Below are positions 1 to 5,978 of a stretch of 13,645 nucleotides of DNA, piece by piece. This stretch comes from Wenzhouxiangella sp. (lineage in GTDB: Bacteria; Pseudomonadota; Gammaproteobacteria; Xanthomonadales; Wenzhouxiangellaceae): the NCBI GenBank assembly GCA_007135355.1, contig SLJA01000311.1:1-13645 (forward strand), written 5' to 3'. A program made the translations under genes and the position numbers. Numbering within the stretch: position 1 is the stretch's first letter; the number at the start of each line of letters is the position of its first letter. Under the pieces are notes generated by a model that saw only the letters and a list, made by a program, of their open reading frames with translations, was not told the DNA's origin and ran no database searches.

Positions 1-204
1 GAATACCTGTTGCGTCTGCTACCACGCGGCACGCACCGCTACGACCGTCTCATTCGGCCCGAAGAGCTGGCCGCTGCCTGCCGACGAGCGGGGCTTGAGG
101 TGCGTGAGATCACCGGGATGTCCTACAACCCCTTTTCCCGGACCGTTCGGATTGGCGGTCCACCACGGATCAACTACCTGGTTCATGCCTGCAAGCCGGA
201 CTGA
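1..204 (+). CDS. ubiG: UbiG, ubiquinone biosynthesis O-methyltransferase (3' end only)
   Basis: This is the last 67 codons of a gene that begins before the window, open from base 1 to a TGA at 202-204. UbiG is a SAM-dependent methyltransferase that performs both O-methylations in ubiquinone synthesis, at the cytoplasmic face of the membrane. The visible tail has the family's C-terminal signature: EYLLRLLPRGTHRYDRLIRP, then an elements-of-helix stretch EELAAACRRAGLEV, then GMSYNP and a final NYLVHACKP. The SAM-binding motifs lie upstream and cannot be seen. Only 9 nt separate it from the HAD phosphatase gene, and a ubiG-HAD phosphatase pair is known from pseudomonads and other gammaproteobacteria, so cotranscription is likely. 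Confidence 0.93.
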   Translation, partial: EYLLRLLPRGTHRYDRLIRPEELAAACRRAGLEVREITGMSYNPFSRTVRIGGPPRINYLVHACKPD

Positions 205-213
205 CCCGCGGTC

Positions 214-879
214 ATGACACGCAAGCTCGAAGCGGTGTTGTTCGATCTCGACGGCACCCTGGTCGATAGCGCTCCGGACTTGATTGCCACGGTCGGCTGG
301 CTGAGGCAGCAGCATGGGCTTGCCCCGATCGAACTAAGCTCCCTGGGCCACTTGGCCTCGCGTGGTGCGCTGGGTCTGATCGAGGCTGGATTCGCCGACC
401 GTCCCGAGCTGGATAGAGCCTTGCTGCGCGCCGAATTTCTCGAGTACTACGCCGACCACCTGTGGATCAACAGCAGGCCCTACACAGGAATTGAACGGCT
501 GTTGGATGCGTTGTCAGAGCACAACATGCCCGCCGCGGTGGTGACCAACAAACCCACCCAATTGGCCGCGGCCCTGATTGAGGCCGCCGGTTGGCGGCAG
601 CGCTTTGGCTGCGTGATTGGCGGTGGTTGCACGGAACGGCCCAAACCTCATCCGGCACCCGTGCTGGAGGCCTGTCGTCGGCTGGGGGTCAGACCCACAG
701 AGACCTGGATGGTGGGCGATGATCGGCGTGACATTGAAGCGGGAAGGCGGGCCGGAAGTCTGACCGTGGCTGCCGCCTGGGGCTACCTGGCCGGCGATGA
801 TCCGGCCGAATGGAACGCTCATCAGGTGCTTGCCTCACCTCAAGATTTGCACATGTTTTATATGAAAAACAATGCCTAG
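214..879 (+). CDS. gph: HAD-superfamily phosphatase, Gph/MupP type
   Basis: A 221-residue cytoplasmic HAD phosphatase with a C1 (helical) cap. Motif I is FDLDGT with nucleophile D11 and acid/base D13. Motif II is T111 in VVTNKP. Motif III is K144 in RPKPHP. Motif IV is GDDRRD with D169, D170 and D173 for Mg2+. The family name in most annotations is phosphoglycolate phosphatase (2-phosphoglycolate to glycolate). The position right behind ubiG, the EFLEYY cap segment and the C-terminal GYLAGDDPAEW resemble MupP, the MurNAc-6-phosphate phosphatase of pseudomonad peptidoglycan recycling, as I remember it, so that substrate is a real alternative. The ATG start has a poor Shine-Dalgarno sequence, consistent with coupling to ubiG. 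The end overlaps hslO by 8 nt. The fold and class are sure; the substrate is not. Confidence 0.88.
   Translation: MTRKLEAVLFDLDGTLVDSAPDLIATVGWLRQQHGLAPIELSSLGHLASRGALGLIEAGFADRPELDRALLRAEFLEYYADHLWINSRPYTGIERLLDALSEHNMPAAVVTNKPTQLAAALIEAAGWRQRFGCVIGGGCTERPKPHPAPVLEACRRLGVRPTETWMVGDDRRDIEAGRRAGSLTVAAAWGYLAGDDPAEWNAHQVLASPQDLHMFYMKNNA
829..856 (+). promoter_or_regulatory. Possible heat-shock (sigma32-type) promoter for hslO
   Basis: Inside the 3' end of the upstream gene an unusually AT-rich patch precedes hslO. CTTGCCT (829-835) followed by 13 nt and GCACATGT (849-856) partly matches the sigma32 consensus CTTGAAA - 11 to 16 nt - CCCCATNT, with 4 of 7 and 5 of 7 positions. The start of transcription would fall just before the ATG at 872, giving an almost leaderless message. 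hslO is heat-shock induced in E. coli, which makes the site plausible, but the match is modest and could be chance. Confidence 0.22.
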
Positions 880-1762
880 AACGGACTATCTACAGCGAAT
901 TCTCTTTGAAGAAGTGGCCGCGCGTTGCGTCGTTGTCCGGCTACAGGATGTGCTGGCAGAAGTGGGCAGTCGTTGCCGGGGATTGCCACCGGCCGCACAG
1001 CAGCTACTGTCTGAAGCCTTGCTGCTGAGCGCACTGATGTCAAGTGGACTGAAGTTTTCCGGCCGCCTTAGTCTGCAGATTCGGTCGGACTCCGGTCCGC
1101 TGCGGATGCTGGTCGCTGACTGCACCGACCAGGGTGGCCTGCGCGGTACGGTCAGTGTCGCCGGCGACGAGCGCCTGCCCGAGCAGGCCGCCGATCTGAT
1201 CGCCAGTCTGGGCCATGGCACTGTACTGACGCTCACCCTGGACCCCAGCGACGGCGGGCAACGCTGGCAGGGGATTGTGCCCTTCGAGGGCCAGTCCCTG
1301 GCCGACGCGGTGGCCGGCTATTTCGACCGCTCCGAGCAGCTGCCTACCGCTTTTCGGCTGGCGACGAATGGCAACGTCGCCGCGGCGATCATGCTCCAAC
1401 GCATGCCTGGCGACGGCACGGACGGCGACGGCTGGACCCAGCTGCAACAATTGCTGGCCACTGTCCAGCCTGCCGAGCTGCTGGATCTGCCGGCCGAGAC
1501 CCTGCTGAAACGCCTGTTTCATGCCGAACGGCGGCGATTGTTCCCCGAACGTGAACTGCATTTTCATTGCCCGTGCAGTCGCGAACGGGTAGAAAACATG
1601 TTGCTCAGCCTGGGGCCGGAAGAATTGGCCACTATGGCCGGCGAACCGGAAACGGTCGAGGTCCGTTGTCAGTTCTGCAATCAAGCCTATCGCTTCGAGC
1701 CGCACGAGCTGGCGGCCTTGTATCCGGACGATGATGTGCGGGGATCCCCGACGCTGCATTGA
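872..1762 (+). CDS. hslO: Hsp33, redox-regulated molecular chaperone
   Basis: A 296-residue cytoplasmic holdase chaperone that is activated by oxidation together with unfolding and protects proteins under oxidative stress. The N-terminal region (MPRTDYLQRILFEE) and the core match the Hsp33 family. The C-terminal redox switch is present: C233 and C235 in HCPCSRER, and C266 and C269 in CQFC, the four thiols that hold zinc in the reduced form. The 30-residue gap between the pairs is normal for the family. Length is typical (about 290). The ATG at 872 lies within the last codons of the HAD phosphatase gene (8-nt overlap), so translation is probably coupled. Its stop TGA lies 2 nt before the ATG of the next gene. 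Confidence 0.97.
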   Translation: MPRTDYLQRILFEEVAARCVVVRLQDVLAEVGSRCRGLPPAAQQLLSEALLLSALMSSGLKFSGRLSLQIRSDSGPLRMLVADCTDQGGLRGTVSVAGDERLPEQAADLIASLGHGTVLTLTLDPSDGGQRWQGIVPFEGQSLADAVAGYFDRSEQLPTAFRLATNGNVAAAIMLQRMPGDGTDGDGWTQLQQLLATVQPAELLDLPAETLLKRLFHAERRRLFPERELHFHCPCSRERVENMLLSLGPEELATMAGEPETVEVRCQFCNQAYRFEPHELAALYPDDDVRGSPTLH

Positions 1763-1764
1763 CC

Positions 1765-2592
1765 ATGGATGCTTTGGCTTGGTGTCGCGAGCGAATGCTG
1801 GTGCCGGGACAGCCCCTGACGGCCAGCCTGCCGTTCGCCGAGGCTGGCGATCGAGATAAGATCCTGGCGCTGCGCACGCTGGGGGCGGAGTTGATGGCGC
1901 TATCGTCTGGAACCCCGGATCCGGCGCTGTTGAATGCGCGCGTGGGCTGGTGGCAAGGCGCGTTGGCCGGTCGCGCTGAGCATCCGGCCCTGGCCGCGTT
2001 TGCGCTGGCCGAGGATACGATCAAGCCGGCGGCATTATTCAGCCCGTTGCTGGCGGTAGTGGCCCAATCGGGCCCGCAGCCTCGGTTCGAACGGTTCGAA
2101 GAGTTCTGCGAGCACGCTCGTGCCACCGGCGGACAGGTGGCGGCCGCCGAGTATCGGCTCAAGGCAGAATCAGAGCAAGGTGCCGCGGCGGCCACGGAAA
2201 TGGGCGCGGCCGGTTGGATTTTCCGCCGTGTACGCGACATCGTGCAAGAGGCCAGATGTAACCGCTGGTTGCTGCCCCTGGATCTGCAGGCTCAGTTTCA
2301 GGTTGCCCGGCAGAACGTGCTGGAGGCCAGGGGCGGCCCGGGATGGCATGGCCTGGTTCGGACTCTGGTGGCGCGGGCCGTGACCATGGGGGACCAGGCG
2401 TCGGCCCAGCTTGGCTCCCGGCAGCGTCATCTGCTCATTCATTGGTCGGTGGAAAAAAGACTGGCGGCGATGTTGGTCGGGCGTCCTGAAGCGCTACTGA
2501 GGCGACGCCTGTTGCCGGGCCACGCGGGCAATGTCTGGGTCGCATGGCGCACAGCCAGGAAACTGCAGAAACAGGCCGACCGTCCCCGATGA
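1765..2592 (+). CDS. Squalene/phytoene-synthase-fold protein without catalytic aspartates (NDUFAF6-like)
   Basis: A 275-residue, probably soluble protein. The opening CRERMLVPGQPLTASLPF (residues 7-24), the ALRTLGAEL helix (35-43), the WW pair (62-63) with HPALAAF (73-79), and RWLLPLD (167-173) follow the layout of trans-isoprenyl synthases such as CrtB and squalene synthase. Both Asp-rich Mg2+-pyrophosphate motifs are missing. Where DDxxD is expected there is ELMALSSG, and where DVxED is expected there is RRVRDIVQEA. Catalysis as a prenyl synthase is therefore unlikely. The eukaryotic complex I assembly factor NDUFAF6 has the same fold, a similar ALRAFNVEL-type helix and the same loss, so a respiratory assembly role is an inference. 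I chose ATG 1765; a TTG at 1759, overlapping the hslO stop, would add two residues. It is coupled to hslO and ends convergently with slp. Confidence 0.78.
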   Translation: MDALAWCRERMLVPGQPLTASLPFAEAGDRDKILALRTLGAELMALSSGTPDPALLNARVGWWQGALAGRAEHPALAAFALAEDTIKPAALFSPLLAVVAQSGPQPRFERFEEFCEHARATGGQVAAAEYRLKAESEQGAAAATEMGAAGWIFRRVRDIVQEARCNRWLLPLDLQAQFQVARQNVLEARGGPGWHGLVRTLVARAVTMGDQASAQLGSRQRHLLIHWSVEKRLAAMLVGRPEALLRRRLLPGHAGNVWVAWRTARKLQKQADRPR

Positions 2593-2606
2593 TCGATACA
2601 ATCGAT
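2592..2606. repeat. Short inverted repeat in the convergent gap
   Basis: ATCGAT (2592-2597), ACA, ATCGAT (2601-2606) can fold into a 6-bp hairpin with a 3-nt loop in the 15-nt gap between two converging genes. There is no U-run on either strand, so it is at best a weak or helper termination site. It may simply be two chance ClaI-type palindromes. Confidence 0.3.
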
Positions 2607-2607
2607 A

Positions 2608-3195
2608 CTAGAGTCGGATGCCGATTCCGACGCTGAATCGAGTCTGGTTCTGCCACCGGCTGACATCGGCGGGCCAGAGGTGAATCTGCTCGGATTCGAG
2701 TAACGGTATATCCATCCAGTGCTCACCCACCGAGCTCGATTGCACACCGGCCACTTGACCGAGAACAGTCAGGTAGCGACCGGGCATGAATTGAACGGGC
2801 TCCAGAAAGCCAGCCTGGCGGACGATAAAGCGCACGCCGGGATCCTGGTTGATCCGCGGCCGATCGCCGCGGTCCAGCGGGTAACTGACGACGGTGATTT
2901 CGGTGTAATCGGCCAGATTGCGCAGCGCGGCAATGCGTCCGCCCCAAATGACCCGATCTCCGGGGGCAGCCTCACCGCTGAGCACATGCGCCGGTCCAAA
3001 CGGCGCGACGTCTTCATCCGCTGTTTGCAGGGGGCTGACGGCGCATGCGCTTAACAGCAACGCAACCAGCGCCAGATAAGCGCTGACCAAGGCGCGGCGG
3101 GTGAATAGCACGCCGCATGAAGCCCAACTCAATCTCTCCCCGCGCCGCGCACGGCGCCAGGCGCGCGTTTGCTCCTCGCGCAGATGACTAGTCAT
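2608..3195 (-). CDS. Slp-family outer-membrane lipoprotein
   Basis: A 195-residue protein as called. A hydrophobic stretch ends in a lipobox LLSAC with C51 as the lipidated cysteine. Ala at +2 predicts transport to the outer membrane. The mature part has the Slp signature: GDRVIWGGRIA, then TEITVVSYPLDRGDRP, and a LWP near the C-terminus. E. coli Slp is a starvation-induced outer-membrane lipoprotein; the molecular role of the family is unclear. The ATG at 3195 shares 8 nt (ATGACTAG) with the stop of the FmdB-like gene. It leaves an Arg-rich 35-residue extension before the signal helix, longer than usual for a lipoprotein. In-frame GTG (residue 29) or TTG (residues 22 and 36) starts would give a normal signal peptide, so the start is uncertain. 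Confidence 0.85.
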   Translation of the reverse strand: MTSHLREEQTRAWRRARRGERLSWASCGVLFTRRALVSAYLALVALLLSACAVSPLQTADEDVAPFGPAHVLSGEAAPGDRVIWGGRIAALRNLADYTEITVVSYPLDRGDRPRINQDPGVRFIVRQAGFLEPVQFMPGRYLTVLGQVAGVQSSSVGEHWMDIPLLESEQIHLWPADVSRWQNQTRFSVGIGIRL

Positions 3196-3475
3196 CCGCG
3201 CTGATCACCCCCGGCCCCTTGCCGGCCGTTTTTTCATATACCCCTTTGCCGATCTTGCGGTACTGGGTAAAGCCGGCTTTTTCGATCGCTGATTCGCGCA
3301 GCTTGTGCGCCTGGCCGGAGACCACGTGAGGTGGAGAAATGACGCGGCGCACATTCGCGCCGCACTGAGGACAGGCCTCGATCCGGGCATCACTCAAGCG
3401 CTGCAGCACGGTAAAGCCCGCTTGGCAATACGCGCATCCAGACGGCTCAGCGCAAAGGTATTCATAAAACGGCAT
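3188..3475 (-). CDS. FmdB-family zinc-ribbon protein
   Basis: A 95-residue protein that begins MPFYEYLC like the FmdB putative regulatory zinc-ribbon family (MPxYEYxC). The second knuckle is C35-x2-C38 in ACPQCG, followed by VRRVIS, the normal family continuation. The first knuckle is unusual: C8, then C14 and C17 (CAYC), with extra residues compared with the usual C-x2-C. The C-terminal half carries FTQYRKIGKGVYEKTAGKGP, a conserved basic tail in one gammaproteobacterial subgroup as I recall it. FmdB was named for a possible role in formamidase or amidase gene regulation, and its biochemical function is not established. The ATG at 3475 has no strong Shine-Dalgarno sequence. It diverges from the SDR-like gene across an 84-nt gap and overlaps slp by 8 nt, so the two probably share a transcript. 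Confidence 0.87.
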   Translation of the reverse strand: MPFYEYLCAEPSGCAYCQAGFTVLQRLSDARIEACPQCGANVRRVISPPHVVSGQAHKLRESAIEKAGFTQYRKIGKGVYEKTAGKGPGVISADD

Positions 3476-3559
3476 GTGGAAATGGTAGCCGATCGAGCGT
3501 GCGTAATCTGCGACAATCTACGTCTGTAGACCCGGCTTGCCGCGCCTTGTGTCGGGTTA

Positions 3560-4282
3560 ATGCGCTTAACAAATCTGATTCAATCGCAATTGCCCATGGA
3601 AAAGAGCAAGCAGTCGGTGTGGCTGATCACGGGAGCGGCCGGAACGCTGGGTCGGGAACTGGTGCGCCAGGTCCTGAATGCGGGTGCCGACTGCGTCGCG
3701 CTGGATCGCAATACGCGAGGACTCAACCAGTTGCATGACCAGATGGTCGATGAGGGTTTGCAGCCGCCGGCCCTGTATCCGTTGGATCTGGTCGGGGCCG
3801 GTCCGGATGACTACGCCAATCTGGCCGCAACGCTGGAGGAACATTTCGGCCGTCTGGATGTTCTGGTGCATGGCGCGGCGGCGTTTACCGCGCTGCGGCC
3901 GCTGGAGCATCAGGCGGCCGACGAATGGTTCGAGATTCTGCAGTCTGGACTGACCGGGCCTTTTCTTTTGACCAACGCCCTAATGCCGTTGCTGCGCGCT
4001 TCCAAGACCGGTCGCATTGCCCTGATCAACAACACCGCCTGCCTGGAGATGCCGGCACGCTGGGGTGCCTATGGTGTCGCTCAGGCCGGGCGTCGGCAAA
4101 TGGCGCGGAGTCTGGCGGCTGAGCTGGGGCCGCGCGGGCCCCGTGTCCACGAAATCGATCCGGGGCCGTTTTTCAGTCCCTTGCGCAGCGCCGCCTGGCC
4201 GGCGCAAACGCAGGACGAGTTGCCCAGCGCCGCGGCGGCGGCCGGCCGCGTATGCCAGGCGATCAACCAAGGAGAGCATTGA
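3560..4282 (+). CDS. YciK-like short-chain dehydrogenase/reductase with a degenerate active site
   Basis: A 240-residue Rossmann-fold protein. The cofactor loop TGAAGTLG (T24-G31) is intact, and D49 at the end of beta 2 (VALDRN) suggests NAD(H) preference. The order of blocks (YPLDLVGA, FGRLDVLVHGAA, LLTNALMPLLRAS, RWGAYGVAQ) follows YciK of E. coli. The catalytic tetrad is mostly gone. The usual Asn is G130, the usual Ser (13 residues before Tyr) is N158, Y171 is kept, and the Lys of YxxxK is Q175. The NNAG motif is HGAA. It may bind a nucleotide without redox catalysis. Two starts are possible, ATG 3560 and ATG 3596 (MEKSKQSV), and neither has a clear ribosome site. A gene of this type sits beside ubiG-mupP in pseudomonads. 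Its stop overlaps the next ATG by 1 nt. Confidence 0.83.
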   Translation: MRLTNLIQSQLPMEKSKQSVWLITGAAGTLGRELVRQVLNAGADCVALDRNTRGLNQLHDQMVDEGLQPPALYPLDLVGAGPDDYANLAATLEEHFGRLDVLVHGAAAFTALRPLEHQAADEWFEILQSGLTGPFLLTNALMPLLRASKTGRIALINNTACLEMPARWGAYGVAQAGRRQMARSLAAELGPRGPRVHEIDPGPFFSPLRSAAWPAQTQDELPSAAAAAGRVCQAINQGEH

Positions 4283-4626
4283 TGAGTGATGACATTTTCA
4301 ACAAGATCATTGCCCGGGAGATTCCCGCCGAGATCGTGTTCGAGACCGACTCGATCCTGGCTTTCAGGGATATTGACCCGCAGGCGCCCACGCATATCCT
4401 GATTATCCCCAAGCGACGTATTCCGACGCTGAACGATCTGACCGCAGCGGATGCCACACTCGTCGGTGAAATGGTCTTGGCGGCGCGCGAAATTGCTGCC
4501 CGGGAAGGCCTAGGCGAGGACGGTTACCGGCTCGTTTTCAACTGCAACCGTCATGGCGGCCAGTCGGTCTATCACATTCACCTGCATCTGATGGGCGGTC
4601 GCCAGCTGACCTGGCCGCCGGGCTAA
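4282..4626 (+). CDS. hinT: Histidine-triad (HIT) purine nucleoside phosphoramidase, HinT-like
   Basis: A 114-residue soluble hydrolase. The triad HIHLHL has H98, H100 and H102, with H100 the expected nucleophile. The N-terminus DDIFNKIIAREIPAEIVFET and the C-terminal WPPG are typical of bacterial HinT. The family cleaves nucleoside 5'-phosphoramidates and acyl-adenylates such as lysyl-AMP. The true start is ATG 4282: AAGGAG at 4269-4274 sits 7 nt upstream, and the ATG shares one base with the stop of the SDR-like gene (TGATG), a standard coupling arrangement. An in-frame upstream ATG at 4252 has no support. It ends 22 nt from the stop of the converging MFS gene. Confidence 0.95.
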   Translation: MSDDIFNKIIAREIPAEIVFETDSILAFRDIDPQAPTHILIIPKRRIPTLNDLTAADATLVGEMVLAAREIAAREGLGEDGYRLVFNCNRHGGQSVYHIHLHLMGGRQLTWPPG

Positions 4627-4631
4627 GCCCT

Positions 4632-4646
4632 GGCGCGCGCCGCGCC
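4632..4646. terminator. GC-rich hairpin between converging genes, weak terminator candidate
   Basis: GGCGCG (4632-4637), CGC, CGCGCC (4641-4646) form a 6-bp all-GC stem in the 22-nt gap between the hinT and MFS stops. Neither strand has a following U-tract, so intrinsic termination would be inefficient. It may act as an RNA 3'-end stabiliser or have no function. Confidence 0.3.
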
Positions 4647-4648
4647 GG

Positions 4649-5977
4649 TCACTGCGCTTCCGGTAACCGAGCGCTGAGGAATGCGCCGGCCAGGCCCATG
4701 CCGGCCAGGATCAGGATGATGCCGGAGATCGGCAGGATGACAGTCAGCGCACCGATGCTGCCGGCCAGCAACAGCACCACGCCGATGACCGTGTTGCTGA
4801 CCGAGACATAGTCGGTGCGCTTGTTGCCGCCGGCCAAATCGACGATATAGGTTTTTCGGCCCAGGCGGACACCGGCATGGGCGATTGCCAACAGGAAAAA
4901 GAACAGCGGATACAGCCACTGACTGTCGGCCAGCATGGGGAGGCTTTCGACCACCACGACCAGCAAAACGCCGACCAGCGCTGCGCCGCCACCGGCGATG
5001 ATCATCACCCGCCGGCTGGAGGCATCGGCGAACTTCCCCCAGAACGGGGCCGAAACCAGGCTGGCCAAGCCGTCGGCAATGACAAACAAACCCAGCACGA
5101 TGAGCGCGCCGGCTGTTTTCTCATGAGCCAGCATGATGAAAAACGGGGCGCTGAGCGCCGAGCACAGCAGCAGCGAACGAGCGATGACAAAGTTTCTGAA
5201 CGGGCGGTCCTCGCTTAGCAGTTTCAGGCGCGCCAGCGCGTCACCCAGTGCATTGGCGCCGCCTTCGGTGGCGCCTGGATACTCCCGAATCAGCGCGTAG
5301 CTGCCGGCGGCGAGCAACCACAGGCCGGCGGCGCAGCTCAGCAGAATCAAATAAGTCGCCATGTCGTCAGCCTCGCGCAAATCAAGCAGCAGAAGCACGC
5401 CGACGCCAATAGTGACCAGACCGGCAAGAAACTCCGACCAGCCGCTGACCCGCCCGCGACGGGTCTTGGGTACGGTTTTTCCAAGCACGTCCTTGGAGGC
5501 CACGGAACAAAGGCCACGAGCCAGGCTGAACAGGATCAGCGCGGCCAGCAGGCCGAAGCCGGCGGCCATGCCGCGCAGGGTCAGGGCGACCAGCGCCATG
5601 CCAAGCACGGCCATGGCCTGCAGCAGACAGCCGATCACAAACGTCCATTTCCTGATCGGCTGCCGCCGAACAAAACTGGCAATCACCAGCTGCGGGATCA
5701 GCGAGCCCGATTCGCGGATCGGCACCAGGAAGGCGGTGAACACCCCCGGCGCGCCGAGCGCGCTCAGCATCCAGGCCAGAACGGTTTTTGGATTGGCGAT
5801 GGCGTCACCCAGTTTGGTCAGAAACTGAGTGCCGACCTGGAGCAGAAAGTTGCCGGGGACCTGGCGGCAGGCGTCGTCGCGAATGTCAGTGCAAACGCGG
5901 GCGTCCTCCTCGTTGACCAGCGCCTGGTATGCGCGCTCGATACCCGGGCTGGTGAAAAAGGCGTCGCCGAAGCGCAA
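4649..5977 (-). CDS. MFS transporter, substrate unknown
   Basis: A 442-residue inner-membrane permease with about 12 hydrophobic segments. Typical ones are TFVIGCLLQAMAVLGMALVAL, FVIADGLASLVSAPFW and LYPLFFFLLAIAHAGV. A short RVMIIAGG loop-to-helix junction follows the WGKFADASSRR loop, which is the MFS cytoplasmic motif between TM2 and TM3 or TM8 and TM9. About 55 polar residues precede the first helix (with CTDIRDDACRQVPGN), a longer cytoplasmic N-terminus than in most MFS proteins. I recall uncharacterised gammaproteobacterial MFS proteins with this N-terminus, and no substrate is known to me. The start is TTG 5977, one base after the csiV stop, backed by GGAGG 8 nt upstream. No ATG occurs near the N-terminus. 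It is the last gene of the mfd-csiV-MFS unit. Confidence 0.88.
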   Translation of the reverse strand: MRFGDAFFTSPGIERAYQALVNEEDARVCTDIRDDACRQVPGNFLLQVGTQFLTKLGDAIANPKTVLAWMLSALGAPGVFTAFLVPIRESGSLIPQLVIASFVRRQPIRKWTFVIGCLLQAMAVLGMALVALTLRGMAAGFGLLAALILFSLARGLCSVASKDVLGKTVPKTRRGRVSGWSEFLAGLVTIGVGVLLLLDLREADDMATYLILLSCAAGLWLLAAGSYALIREYPGATEGGANALGDALARLKLLSEDRPFRNFVIARSLLLCSALSAPFFIMLAHEKTAGALIVLGLFVIADGLASLVSAPFWGKFADASSRRVMIIAGGGAALVGVLLVVVVESLPMLADSQWLYPLFFFLLAIAHAGVRLGRKTYIVDLAGGNKRTDYVSVSNTVIGVVLLLAGSIGALTVILPISGIILILAGMGLAGAFLSARLPEAQ

Positions 5978-5978
5978 C

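Noticed and set aside
4252..4626. Upstream ATG for hinT at 4252.
   Set aside because: It overlaps the SDR-like gene by 31 nt without a ribosome site, while ATG 4282 has AAGGAG and the family N-terminus.
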